Assembly: GCF_033063295.1 (NCBI RefSeq)
Contig: NZ_JAWJZH010000001.1
Span: 124,001 to 188,000 of the forward strand
Direction: 5' to 3'
Length of the DNA stretch: 64,000 nt
Source of the DNA: Nitrosomonas sp. Is35
GTDB taxonomy: Bacteria; Pseudomonadota; Gammaproteobacteria; Burkholderiales; Nitrosomonadaceae
The position numbers and the translations under genes were made by a program. The notes beneath the pieces are model-generated. The model saw nothing but the letters and a program-made list of their open reading frames with translations, was not told the DNA's origin and did no database searches. The stretch's first letter is position 1. Each line of letters opens with the position of its first letter. Of the stretch, positions 54,394 through 62,363 are shown piece by piece.

Positions 54394-55053
54394 TCAGACA
54401 GTAATAGTGCGTACACCTTTGTCTGTTCCCAATAATAACGTATCTGCCGGACGCCGGGCAAAAAGGCCGTTGGTTACAACACCGGTAATCTGATTGAGCG
54501 TTGCTTCCAATTCAACCGGATTCATAATTTGCAAACCATGCACATCCAGGATGACATTACCATTATCCGTGACGAAGCCCTGACGTAAGGCCGGATGTCC
54601 GCCCAGTTGCACAATCTCACGCGCCACGTAGCTGCGCGCCATTGGTATGACTTCAACGGGCAGCGGGAAGTTGCCAAGAATATTCACTAATTTGCTTTGA
54701 TCGGTAATACAGATAAATTTCCGTGCAACCGCCGCGACAATTTTCTCCCGTGTTAACGCACCGCCGCCGCCTTTGATCATATGCAAATGTTCGGTGATCT
54801 CATCCGCGCCATCGACATACACGGGAAGATCGATGACATTATTCAGATCCAGTACTTCGATACCATGACCTTTAAGACGTTGTGCCGTTACGTCTGAGCT
54901 GGCAACAGCGCCTTCGATTTTATTTTTAATTTTGGCTAATTCATCAATGAAGTAATTAGCGGTGGAGCCTGTGCCTACCCCAACAATACAACCCATCGGA
55001 ATATGCTGAATTGCAGCTGCTGCAACCGCTCGTTTTTGTTCGTCTTGTGTCAT
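54394..55053 (-). CDS. rpiA: Ribose-5-phosphate isomerase A
   Basis: The 219-residue enzyme of the pentose phosphate and Calvin cycles has phosphate loop '[15 protein letters not shown]', '[16 protein letters not shown]', catalytic Asp/Glu region '[12 protein letters not shown]' and lysine in '[16 protein letters not shown]'. Length and motifs match RpiA rather than RpiB. It lies 68 bp upstream of phoU on the same strand. Supply of ribulose-5-phosphate for carbon fixation is possible if the organism is autotrophic. Confidence 0.95.
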   Translation of the reverse strand: MTQDEQKRAVAAAAIQHIPMGCIVGVGTGSTANYFIDELAKIKNKIEGAVASSDVTAQRLKGHGIEVLDLNNVIDLPVYVDGADEITEHLHMIKGGGGALTREKIVAAVARKFICITDQSKLVNILGNFPLPVEVIPMARSYVAREIVQLGGHPALRQGFVTDNGNVILDVHGLQIMNPVELEATLNQITGVVTNGLFARRPADTLLLGTDKGVRTITV

Positions 55054-55141
55054 TTATGGCCCTATCCAGACAAAAATTGATATAGCCCGTCAGGATAGCG
55101 TTATCTGCGAATTTAGACAATGCTTCTAACGATCCGTGTTA

Positions 55142-55522
55142 TCAATCAAGCTTGGGAAAATCGCCGGGTTTGTAGACAGCAATGTGCCTGATCAATCCCT
55201 CCGGCGTGAAGTATATGCGTTCCAATCCTTGCCGTTTTACCTGCTCACCGGAAGAAGCATCCATGCCGGTCATTGTAAACGCGAATTCCACGCCATTATT
55301 TTCAATGCCGCGATATCCGGTAACTTCCCAATGGGCATCAGGAAAGCGACCAAAGAAGTTGACCATCATGGCATGGATGGCCGAACTGCCTTTGTATTCA
55401 CCGAAGTAAGCAGAATAATAAGTGGCATCGGCAGCAAATAGGCGCTCGATCTGCACCAGGTCGTGATTGTTGGATAAAGTGACATAGTTTCTTGCCAATT
55501 CGATGGATTGACCGGTGTTCAT
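55142..55522 (-). CDS. SnoaL/NTF2-like fold protein
   Basis: The ATG at 55522 follows GGGAGCGAAATCA; the longer frame from 55636 runs into the yaaA gene and lacks this site. The 126-residue protein has the NTF2-like cone pattern 'ELARNYVTLSNNHDLVQIERLFAADATYYSAYFGEYKGSSAIHAMM' and 'DAHWEVTGYRGIENNGVEFAFTMTG' (shown in parts), with hydrophobic pocket and no strict catalytic triad. Members isomerise, hydrolyse or simply bind small molecules. The substrate is not known. It is on the same strand as yaaA, 32 bp downstream, so the pair may be cotranscribed. Confidence 0.75.
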   Translation of the reverse strand: MNTGQSIELARNYVTLSNNHDLVQIERLFAADATYYSAYFGEYKGSSAIHAMMVNFFGRFPDAHWEVTGYRGIENNGVEFAFTMTGMDASSGEQVKRQGLERIYFTPEGLIRHIAVYKPGDFPKLD

Positions 55523-55553
55523 TGATTTCGCTCCCATAAATACCTGCTGCGGG

Positions 55554-56336
55554 TTATGCCGATTTCGATTCCGCGCGGATAAAGACCCATTCATCCTTGC
55601 CACTACCTTCCTGACTGAAACGATAGCCTGCCACATCGAAGCTTTTAATGGCTTCAGGGTTTGTGAGTTTGTTCTGGATAATGTAGCGGCTCATCATGCC
55701 GCGGGCTTTCTTGGCGAAGAAGCTGATAATTTTGTAAACACCGTTTTTCTGATCCTTGAAAACCGGAGTAATGATCCGCGCATTGAGTTTACCCGTCTGG
55801 ACGGATTGGAAATATTCATTGGAAGCGAGATTGATGAGGATGTCATCTTTTTGTTTGGCCAAATCCTGATTGAGCGCTTGGGTGATTTTATCATCCCAGA
55901 ATTCGTACAAATTATTGCCACGCGGATTTTTGAATTGAGTGCCCATTTCCAGCCGGTAAGGTTGCATCAGATCCAGCGGGCGCAACACGCCATACAATCC
56001 CGACAAAATACGCAAATGATCTTGCGCGAACGCCAGTTCGTTTCCGGTCATCGTGTCGGCATCCAAGCCGGTATAGACATCGCCTTTGAATGCGAGAATC
56101 GCTTGCTTGGCATTACGCAGCGTAAACGGGCGATTCCAGGCGAGGTAGCGATTGGAATTGAGCGTGGCCAATTTAGAGCTGATCGACATCATCGCACCGA
56201 TTTGGCTGGGTTCCAGTTTTCTCAGTTCATCGATCAGCATCGCCGAATCGTCGAGAAAATCCGGTTGTGTATGCGTTTGCGTCGATGGCGGTGTTTCAAA
56301 ATCCAGTGTTTTTGCCGGTGAAATGACAATAATCAT
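55554..56336 (-). CDS. yaaA: Peroxide stress resistance protein YaaA
   Basis: The 260-residue cytosolic protein lowers free iron during peroxide stress. '[16 protein letters not shown]' at the start, 'KLMAKLxxL'-like '[15 protein letters not shown]', '[23 protein letters not shown]' and '[18 protein letters not shown]' (in segments) are the YaaA/DUF328 hallmarks. The protein binds DNA in some species. Start ATG at 56336. It faces the htrA gene across 136 bp. Confidence 0.94.
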   Translation of the reverse strand: MIIVISPAKTLDFETPPSTQTHTQPDFLDDSAMLIDELRKLEPSQIGAMMSISSKLATLNSNRYLAWNRPFTLRNAKQAILAFKGDVYTGLDADTMTGNELAFAQDHLRILSGLYGVLRPLDLMQPYRLEMGTQFKNPRGNNLYEFWDDKITQALNQDLAKQKDDILINLASNEYFQSVQTGKLNARIITPVFKDQKNGVYKIISFFAKKARGMMSRYIIQNKLTNPEAIKSFDVAGYRFSQEGSGKDEWVFIRAESKSA

Positions 56337-56472
56337 GCGTTTTCATCCTGAAATAAAAAATACTATCAGATTCGCTCACTGAGTATAGGTTACTTGTAAT
56401 TTGCGTCAGCAGCCCCAAACTATTGCTGACCTAATCTATCAAACATTTTTTTGTCGATCGGAGGAGCGAATC

Positions 56473-57960
56473 ATGCTTGGATATCGTAATTTAATTGTGC
56501 TGTTGACGCTGGCGCTGTTGATGCCGGTTGATCTGTTGGCGCAGCAGGGCAATGGCGTGGAAAGTTTGCGTCAGACTAGCAAGGCATTTGCCGCAGTGGC
56601 GCGCAAAGTTTCTCCATCGGTGGTACTGATTCAGGTCGAACGGGAAACTGAAGCGGTACAGATGTCGCCTTTCGGTATCCCTTTTGGCAATGGCGGTGGC
56701 GATAACTTTCCGTTTGGTGATGATTTTTTCCGGCGCTTCTTTGGCGATCGCCTGCCGGATTCTCCCCGCTTTAATGCACCGGGAAAGAAACCACAACAGG
56801 GTAAGCAACGTTCCGTTGTCGGGCAAGGTTCCGGCTTTGTTTTTGCTGCCAACAATAAAAAAACCTATATTCTGACGAATAATCATGTGATCGAAGGGAA
56901 CGACAAAATCAGTGTCAAGTTTCTCGATGGCCGTGAGTTTGAAGCAAAAATCAAAGGCACCGACCCAAAGTCCGATATCGCCGTGATCGAAATCGAAGCC
57001 AGCGATCTGCCCACAGTGCAAATCGGCGATTATGCCCAATTGGAAGTGGGTGAATGGGTGGTGGCGATCGGCAATCCGTTCGGGCTGAGCCATACCTTGA
57101 CGGTCGGTGTGGTCAGCGCGAAAGGTAGAACATCGCTCGGTATTAACGATTACGAAGATTTCATTCAAACCGACGCCGCGATCAATCCCGGCAACTCCGG
57201 CGGACCGCTGGCCAATCTCGACGGTGAAGTAATTGGCATGAATACCGCCATTTTTAGCCGCAGCGGCGGTTACATGGGCATCGGTTTCGCCATTCCGATC
57301 AATCTGGCCGCGCGTATCGCCAATCAATTGATCGAGAAAGGTGAAGTGGAACGCGGCTATCTCGGCATTATGATCCAGCCGCTGACGGTCGATCTGGCCA
57401 AATCCTTCGATTTGAAGAACGACAAGGGCATTTTGATTGCGCAAGTGACAAAGAATTCGCCCGCCGACAAGGCAGGACTCAAAGCCGGCGATGTGATCGT
57501 GAACTATCAGGGGCGGCCGATGAGCGATACCGGTGACTTCCGCAACCAAGTCGCATTGGCGCAACCGGGCAGTAAAGTGGAATTCGATATCATTCGCGAC
57601 GGCAAGCAACGCAACATTTCGGTCAAAGTCGACAAACTCAGCGATCACAAGCAGTTCGCGCAAGAATCATCGCAAGCCAGCGAGAAATTGGGCATCGTGG
57701 TACAAACGATTACCGCCGATCTGGCGAAACAACTGGGTATCAAGGCCGGAAAAGGTGTGATCGTGACCGAAGTGGCGCCGGGATCGGTCGCTACGATGGC
57801 GGGTATCGGCCGCGGCAGCGTAATTCTCGAGGTCAATCGTAAAGCCGTCAATACCGCTGCCGAGTTCGATCAAGCGATAAAAAACAGCGCTAATAATAAA
57901 GTGCTGTTATTGGTGCGCGATGATGAGGTGTCGCGCTATGTGGTGCTGAGCTGGCGTTGA
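56473..57960 (+). CDS. degP: Periplasmic serine protease DegP/HtrA/MucD
   Basis: The ATG at 56473 follows GGAGGAG; the longer frame from 56401 masks the signal peptide 'LIVLLTLALLMPVDLLAQQ'. The catalytic triad is H138 ('TNNHVIEG'), D168 ('KSDIAVIEI') and S242 ('GNSGGPL'). PDZ1 begins near residue 290 ('YLGIMIQPLTVDLAKSFDL') and PDZ2 near residue 405 ('LGIVVQTITADLAKQLGI'). A Gly/Phe-rich loop with 'FGIPFGNGGGDNFPFG' precedes the protease, as in DegP. It removes misfolded envelope proteins. It is a single gene followed by a hairpin. Confidence 0.94.
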   Translation: MLGYRNLIVLLTLALLMPVDLLAQQGNGVESLRQTSKAFAAVARKVSPSVVLIQVERETEAVQMSPFGIPFGNGGGDNFPFGDDFFRRFFGDRLPDSPRFNAPGKKPQQGKQRSVVGQGSGFVFAANNKKTYILTNNHVIEGNDKISVKFLDGREFEAKIKGTDPKSDIAVIEIEASDLPTVQIGDYAQLEVGEWVVAIGNPFGLSHTLTVGVVSAKGRTSLGINDYEDFIQTDAAINPGNSGGPLANLDGEVIGMNTAIFSRSGGYMGIGFAIPINLAARIANQLIEKGEVERGYLGIMIQPLTVDLAKSFDLKNDKGILIAQVTKNSPADKAGLKAGDVIVNYQGRPMSDTGDFRNQVALAQPGSKVEFDIIRDGKQRNISVKVDKLSDHKQFAQESSQASEKLGIVVQTITADLAKQLGIKAGKGVIVTEVAPGSVATMAGIGRGSVILEVNRKAVNTAAEFDQAIKNSANNKVLLLVRDDEVSRYVVLSWR

Positions 57961-57980
57961 TCCGCGTAAGTTACCGCAAG

Positions 57981-58016
57981 TTCTTTGGCCGGTGCATGTA
58001 TGCTACGGCCAAAGAA
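57981..58016 (+). terminator. Hairpin after degP
   Basis: TTCTTTGGCCG (57981-57991) pairs perfectly with CGGCCAAAGAA (58006-58016) around a 14-base loop. The following sequence is not a T-run, so the strength as a terminator is uncertain. Confidence 0.55.
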
Positions 58017-58042
58017 TGACTACAAATTTCTCTTAATTAACT

Positions 58043-59215
58043 ATGAACATTGCCCCGGAAATTCAAGCATTACAAGCAGACATGCAACGTTGGCGCAGGC
58101 ACATCCACCAACACCCGGAAACCGCTTTTGAAGAAACCGCAACCGCCCGTTTGATTGCCGATCTTCTGCAACAAGCCGGAATCGAAGTGCATCAAGGGCT
58201 GGCGAAAACCGGTATCGTCGGCGTTTTGCGCCGTGGCAACAGCAGCAAAAGTATTGCACTGCGCGCCGATATGGATGCGCTGCGCATTCAGGAACAAAAT
58301 CGCTTCGATCATGCTTCCTGCCACAGCGGCAAAATGCACGCCTGCGGCCATGATGGGCATTGCGCCATGCTGCTCGGCGCAGCGAGTTACCTAGCCAAGC
58401 ATGGCCGCTTCGACGGCACGGTGTATTTCATTTTCCAACCGGCGGAAGAATGCCGTGCCGGAGCGCATCAAATGATCAGCGAAGGGCTGTTCGAGCAATT
58501 CCCGGCGCAGCGGTTCGGCATGCATAATTTCCCGGATGTGCCCGCTGGTCATTTCGCCGTCAAAACCGGTCCGATGATGGCCTCGTTCGATTGCTTTGAA
58601 ATCACCTTGCAAGGCCAAGCCACTCACGCCGCCATGCCGCATCTCGGCAACGATGTGCTGGTTGCTGCCGCGCATTTGATCACGCAGTTGCAAACCATCG
58701 TCAGCCGCCAAATCGATCCCGCCGATGCCGCAGTGGTCAGCGTCACGCAAATACACGGCGGCAATACCTGGAACGCATTGCCGGATTCCGCCGTCATTCG
58801 CGGCACCTTCCGCAGCTTCAAGAATTCTGTCCGCGAACAACTCGAACAAGGCATCCGGCATCTTGCCGACAGTGTCGCGCAGGGTTTTGGAATTCACGCC
58901 AAAATCCTCTTCAACCCCGAAAACCCCGGTTATCCGGTGACCATCAACAGCCCGGAAGAAACCGCCAGCGCCATACGCGCCGCCATCGCTGTTGCCGGTG
59001 AGCAATGCGTCGACACTGCACCAACCGCCAGTATGGGTGCCGAAGACTTCGCCTTCATGCTGCAACAAAAACCCGGCTGCTACATCTGGATCGGCAACGG
59101 CAGCTCGGGAGGTGGCTGCTTACTGCATAATCCTCATTACGATTTTAACGATGAGATTTTGCCGCTGGGTGCGGCGTATTGGGTTAAGCTGGTGGAGAAT
59201 GAGCTGCCGGGGTAG
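58043..59215 (+). CDS. M20 metallo-amidohydrolase (hippurate hydrolase-like)
   Basis: The 390-residue cytosolic enzyme has the M20D pattern: 'WRRHIHQHPETAFEET', the metal motif 'ACGHDGHCAMLLG', 'QPAEECRAGAHQMI' and 'TASMGAEDFAFMLQ'. It hydrolyses N-acylated amino acids or amides such as hippurate, indoleacetyl conjugates or N-acetyl-amino acids; the exact substrate cannot be assigned. The dimerisation domain lies in residues about 180-290. Start at 58043 has a weak upstream site. It is a single gene between degP and the TA region. Confidence 0.88.
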   Translation: MNIAPEIQALQADMQRWRRHIHQHPETAFEETATARLIADLLQQAGIEVHQGLAKTGIVGVLRRGNSSKSIALRADMDALRIQEQNRFDHASCHSGKMHACGHDGHCAMLLGAASYLAKHGRFDGTVYFIFQPAEECRAGAHQMISEGLFEQFPAQRFGMHNFPDVPAGHFAVKTGPMMASFDCFEITLQGQATHAAMPHLGNDVLVAAAHLITQLQTIVSRQIDPADAAVVSVTQIHGGNTWNALPDSAVIRGTFRSFKNSVREQLEQGIRHLADSVAQGFGIHAKILFNPENPGYPVTINSPEETASAIRAAIAVAGEQCVDTAPTASMGAEDFAFMLQQKPGCYIWIGNGSSGGGCLLHNPHYDFNDEILPLGAAYWVKLVENELPG

Positions 59216-59276
59216 TCTTTCCGAGACCGGTTAAAAAACCTATAATCAGGTCTCTTGGAAAACTTTTAAAGGATTA

Positions 59277-59528
59277 ATGATGACGCATCGAATACTTGCC
59301 GAGGTATCCGCCAGCATTTCCGAATTGAAAACGAATCCCATGAAGGTCGTGGCCAGCGGCAATGGTATGCCAATCGCGGTATTGAACCGCAATGAACTCG
59401 CTTTTTATTGCGTACCGGCCGCAGCCTACGAAGCCATGATGGAGTTACTAGATGACGCGGAACTGCTGAAGATTGTCAAGGAGCGCATGGACGAGCCTGC
59501 TGTTAGTGTTTTGCTCGATGACTTATAA
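59277..59528 (+). CDS. Phd/YefM-type antitoxin
   Basis: The 83-residue antitoxin has the YefM pattern 'ILAEVSASISELKTNPMKVVASGNGMPIAVLNRNELAFYCVPAAAYEAMMELLDD', read here in two parts: an N-terminal DNA-binding fold and a disordered C-terminus ('LLKIVKERMDEPAVSVLLDDL') that masks the toxin. It represses its own operon. Start at 59277 (ATGATG) follows AAAGGATTA. It overlaps the toxin gene by 11 bases, standard for such pairs. It is the first of four TA modules in the last 5 kb. Confidence 0.9.
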   Translation: MMTHRILAEVSASISELKTNPMKVVASGNGMPIAVLNRNELAFYCVPAAAYEAMMELLDDAELLKIVKERMDEPAVSVLLDDL

Positions 59529-59814
59529 CCTGGAATTCAAACAATCCGCGTTCAAAGAATGGCAAAAATTGGATCATACCGTTCAAGCGCAATTCAAAAA
59601 GAAACTCAAGCAACGACTCGAAAATCCTCACGTTCCATCCGCCGCATTGTCCGGCGCTCAAAACACCTACAAGATAAAATTGCGTCAACTGGGTTACCGG
59701 CTTGTTTATTCGGTTGAAGATCAAATGATTACCGTCATGGTCATCGCGGTTGGAAGGCGCGACCGCAACGAAATTTACGATATCGCGCTATCGAGAATGC
59801 GCGGCAAATCGTGA
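59518..59814 (+). CDS. RelE-type mRNA interferase toxin
   Basis: The 98-residue toxin has the RelE fold: 'YNLEFKQSAFKEWQKLDHTVQAQFKKKL' (a basic N-terminal helix), 'LSGAQNTYKIKLRQLGYRLVYSVED' and 'VIAVGRRDRNEIY'. It would cleave mRNA in the ribosome and is controlled by the upstream Phd/YefM-like partner. ATG at 59518 lies within the antitoxin gene and is preferred over the longer frame at 59473. No disrupting mutation is seen. Confidence 0.9.
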   Translation: MTYNLEFKQSAFKEWQKLDHTVQAQFKKKLKQRLENPHVPSAALSGAQNTYKIKLRQLGYRLVYSVEDQMITVMVIAVGRRDRNEIYDIALSRMRGKS

Positions 59815-59846
59815 CGATTGGATAATCGATGCTGTGAACACCCGAT

Positions 59847-59926
59847 GGGTGCAATACTCGCAAGGGTCTGCATCTTTTTCCGATTGATTGATGCGTCTCC
59901 TTGTAGTCGGCGGCATCCTGCCGGGC
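59847..59926. repeat. Paired REP-like hairpins, divergent copies (pair 1)
   Basis: A worn GGTGCA..TGCATC hairpin (59847-59874) is followed by a GATGC..GCATC element (about 59885-59926) containing the shared core CTCCTTGTAGTCGG. Both relate to the better-kept pair at 61938-62021. They lie between the RelE-type toxin and the vapC remnant, beyond both stops. Confidence 0.65.
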
Positions 59927-59935
59927 TAAAAAGAG

Positions 59936-60337
59936 TTATGGCGATGATAGATTTTGCGTTTGATAGAGTTTAATGTCAAGGATTGGGCTCAGCATCAGGA
60001 AGTGCTTGTCGAGTGAAAATACTTCGCAGGAATTTTTTATTGCATTTTGCGCAATGATGAGATCGGGAATGCCGATGCCGTTTGATCCCGATTTTAAGCA
60101 CAACCATTGCGACTCGATAATACCGCTCCAGTCAATTTTCAACGGGATTCGTTTAATTTCGCTCAATAGTTGGATTACTTTTACTTGGTGCTTCAATTTC
60201 AAGAAAGGAATCGGTTCGGCCAGAATCAAATCATTGGTTACGATAATGTCTAGGTCGATTAGAACATCCAATTCGGCTGATTGATGACCGGATCAAAAAT
60301 AATCGATCCAAACCGAGGTATCGACCAGCACCATCAT
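59936..60337 (-). pseudogene. VapC-type PIN toxin with in-frame stop
   Basis: From the ATG at 60337 the frame reads 'MMVLVDTSVWIDYF', then TGA, then 'SGHQSAELDVLIDLDIIVTN' through to a stop at 59936. Joined across the TGA it is a 133-residue PIN protein with the acidic residues 'VDTSVWID', 'LAE' and 'GIPDLIIAQNA', the usual length for VapC. The TGA may come from CGA. A downstream TTG start (60271) would lose the first catalytic Asp. The toxin is therefore probably inactive unless the stop is read through. The vapB partner overlaps its start and is intact. Confidence 0.8.
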
Positions 60338-60531
60338 TACCGGCGTGCTCGAATGCTATCAAGATCGATATCCAGCTCGATCTTCCCTTTGAATTGCTTC
60401 AGCTCGGCAATTTTTGCTTTCCGTACCAACTCTTCCAAAGCCAGTACAATTACCGCTGTTTTGGTTTCAGCTTGAGTGACGCGCATTGCTTCGCTCAGCA
60501 ACTGTTCAGGTAAATCTAACGTAGTTCTCAT
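60337..60531 (-). CDS. VapB-type antitoxin
   Basis: The 64-residue ribbon-helix-helix antitoxin starts 'MRTTLDLPEQLLSEAMRVTQAETKTAVI', typical of VapB/DUF2191, and ends with an acidic-basic tail 'IELDIDLDSIRARR' that wraps the PIN toxin. Its stop overlaps the vapC ATG (TAATG). Its ribosome site GAGAAAAC is near the start. Since vapC carries a nonsense codon, this antitoxin may act only on related toxins elsewhere, if at all. Confidence 0.88.
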   Translation of the reverse strand: MRTTLDLPEQLLSEAMRVTQAETKTAVIVLALEELVRKAKIAELKQFKGKIELDIDLDSIRARR

Positions 60532-60630
60532 GATGTTTTCTCCTTCAATGCATAAGAGTGTAGGGAATTATGCATATTGGATCAAGACTGATTATTCGAT
60601 TTAACTGTCTGCGAAAAGTGAGAATCATCC

Positions 60631-60674
60631 GCTGATTGATGTGCCTCCTTGTAGTCGGCACATCCTACCGTGCT
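60631..60674 (-). repeat. REP-like element, GATGTGCC family (copy B)
   Basis: GATGTGCC (60638-60645) and GGCACATC (60657-60664) form an 8-bp stem around TCCTTGTAGTC. On the minus strand it begins with GTAG before the stem, as in GTAG-type REPs. It lies just after the cupin gene's stop. Confidence 0.75.
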
Positions 60675-60705
60675 ATCGTATTTGAATTGAGCGATGGTTA
60701 CTGCA

Positions 60706-61182
60706 CTATGGGTACGGCCTGCCATCCTTGTGGAAGAAATGCCATGAACCATCGGCAAACCGGGCGATGAGATCGTCATCTGGGTAGGTTACTTCATCGC
60801 CGGGCGTCCGGTCGCCGACTTCCAAGTACACCGCATCGGACGAGGTTTCGTTGACAAGGCGGTGTGCGTCGCCAGAACCCGCTTTGAAACCAGCGCACAT
60901 GCCCGTATGCAGTTCCGTGCGGCCAGCGCCGGAATAAAGTGCCAGCGTGCCGGACACGACGTAGACGAACTCGTCTTGTTTGCTGTGCGCATGCCGCAGC
61001 GCCGACACCGCTCCCGGCGCAAGCACGGTAATATTCACGCCAAAGTTAGTGAGACCGAACAAATCCCCCAATGGCCGCTTCACGCGCCCGTTCATCATCG
61101 AACGAAACGGCTCCGGATAGGACGAGGGCGTGGCTCGTGGCGCGGCGTCAAGCGCGGTAATTGAATGAATTTTTGTGTTCAT
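60706..61182 (-). CDS. Cupin-domain protein
   Basis: The ATG at 61182 begins 'MNTKIHSITALDAAPRATPS'; a longer frame from 61239 is less likely. The 158-residue protein has a conserved cupin barrel with metal ligands 'RHAHSKQDEFVYVVSG' and 'GFKAGSGDAHRLVNETSS'. The long C-terminal tail ends 'RFADGSWHFFHKDGRPYP', as in many transcriptional or regulatory cupins (COG3837-type) of unknown substrate. No HTH is present. It stands alone between two TA modules. Confidence 0.82.
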   Translation of the reverse strand: MNTKIHSITALDAAPRATPSSYPEPFRSMMNGRVKRPLGDLFGLTNFGVNITVLAPGAVSALRHAHSKQDEFVYVVSGTLALYSGAGRTELHTGMCAGFKAGSGDAHRLVNETSSDAVYLEVGDRTPGDEVTYPDDDLIARFADGSWHFFHKDGRPYP

Positions 61183-61260
61183 CGCAAGTAGATAAGTTGA
61201 TGTGAAATTTGATGCCTGAAGTTTTTCAGGCTTTTGCAATGATCGTGCTTAGGTATTTAT

Positions 61261-61304
61261 CCGATTGATGTGCCTCCTTGCGGTCGGCACATCCTACCGT
61301 GCTC
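61261..61304 (-). repeat. REP-like element, GATGTGCC family (copy C)
   Basis: GATGTGCC (61267-61274) pairs with GGCACATC (61286-61293). The element overlaps the end of the ParE/RelE-type toxin gene, whose TAG stop is part of the GTAG head (minus strand). Confidence 0.78.
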
Positions 61305-61590
61305 TCGGCCAATGACTGGGATTGCGGGCATCGTGCAAAACGGCCAAAACATATATCAAGTCATGGCGCACAACATAAAACAAACCGTAAGGAAAGCGAG
61401 GAAGTAGTGCGCGATGCACTTTGGAGATGACTTCTGCATAAAGCAGGGGTGCTTGTTCCAGGCGCTTTAGTTGTAGCTCAATAGCAGCGATAAACTCTTC
61501 GCCTAACCCGGAGTGCTGCGTTTCATACCACGTGCGAGCTTCCCCAATTTCCCGCAATGCACGCGCGGAAAATTTCAGACGGAACGCCAT
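61294..61590 (-). CDS. ParE/RelE-type toxin
   Basis: The 98-residue toxin matches the ParE/RelE superfamily: 'LKFSARALREIGEARTWYETQHSGLGEEFIAAIELQLKRLEQ' (helical hairpin, in parts), 'HRALLPRFPYGLFYVVRHDLIYVLAVLHDARNPSHW'. Its last codons and TAG stop lie inside REP copy C. The upstream antitoxin overlaps by 16 bases. The target, gyrase or mRNA, cannot be assigned. No defect is visible. Confidence 0.88.
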   Translation of the reverse strand: MAFRLKFSARALREIGEARTWYETQHSGLGEEFIAAIELQLKRLEQAPLLYAEVISKVHRALLPRFPYGLFYVVRHDLIYVLAVLHDARNPSHWPRAR

Positions 61591-61808
61591 GAACCATCAT
61601 TCAGATGAGACTTGACTTGCTCCCATGAAAACCCGGCATCCGGATTTTCCTCAAATTCCGCCAAACGGGCTTCAAGTTCGGCTTTTAGCTCGGGTGATAT
61701 TTCAACAGCTTCCGGTACGGCCGCGACGCTATCCCAAATGAGCTCAACAAGGCGGATACGTTCCTGCACCGGTAATTGAAGAATGTCGGCAATGGAAATA
61801 TTTTTCAT
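61575..61808 (-). CDS. Addiction-module antitoxin (TIGR02574 type)
   Basis: The 77-residue protein reads 'MKNISIADILQLPVQERIRLVELIWDSVA', then an acidic helix 'SPELKAELEARLAEFEENPD' and a 'GFSWEQVKSHL' tail. This is the common 'addiction module component' antitoxin that pairs with ParE/RelE-type toxins. It overlaps the toxin by 16 bases. Start at 61808; the ribosome site is weak. Confidence 0.88.
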   Translation of the reverse strand: MKNISIADILQLPVQERIRLVELIWDSVAAVPEAVEISPELKAELEARLAEFEENPDAGFSWEQVKSHLNDGSWRSV

Positions 61809-62091
61809 GGCAATGATTGTACGCTATAAAAATGTTAGTGCCGCAAGCAATTGTTTAGATGAAAATTGTCTCGTTGTTATCCGGCAGTCCGGTGGATATG
61901 GCCGCCAATGCCGCCATTATCACCACTGCCGTCACGAGTAGGGTGCAATAACCGCAGGGCATTGCACCATTTTGCTGATTGATTGATGCGCCTCCATGTA
62001 GTCTGCACATCCTATCGGGCTGCAATATCATAAAAACAAGTATTTGTTTGTGAGACAGATTTGAGATATTTGACATTAATTAGGATAATAT
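61809..62091. other. Gene-free stretch with the second REP pair
   Basis: No gene is supported between the addiction-module antitoxin and the interrupted membrane-protein gene. The only structured sequence is the REP pair at 61938-62021, described separately; short frames here do not look coding. Confidence 0.6.
61938..62021. repeat. Paired REP-like hairpins (pair 2: GGTGCAAT type plus copy D)
   Basis: GTAG (61938-61941) is followed by GGTGCAAT (61942-61949), loop AACCGCAGGGC and ATTGCACC (61961-61968), a perfect 8-bp stem. Six bases later copy D of the GATGTGCC family begins in the opposite sense (about 61975-62021, stem imperfect). The pair repeats the arrangement seen at 59847-59926. Confidence 0.78.
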
Positions 62092-62363
62092 TTAAGAATC
62101 ATCCGTTTTAAATATCAATGTACCTAATGCTGCAACTATTAACATGATAACAAGATGAATAGCTAAGCGAGTTAAATCTATTTCAACCTCAAATATACCG
62201 GTTCCATTATTACCAAATAATGTACCCAGAACTTTCCTATCTAAAGAAGGAGGTGTGAATATTAAATGATATCCTGCTGCTCTAATGATTCTTATAGTTT
62301 CTACATTTTCCATACCCAAAGTGGGATAAACAATGTAATTCCATGGCGGATAGATTCCAATTA

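Noticed and set aside
55515-56321. 268-residue plus-strand frame
   Set aside because: Antisense to yaaA, whose family motifs are clear; the product is an artefact of GC-rich third positions.
56491-57663. 390-residue minus-strand frame
   Set aside because: Antisense to degP with its complete catalytic triad; length alone is not evidence for a gene.
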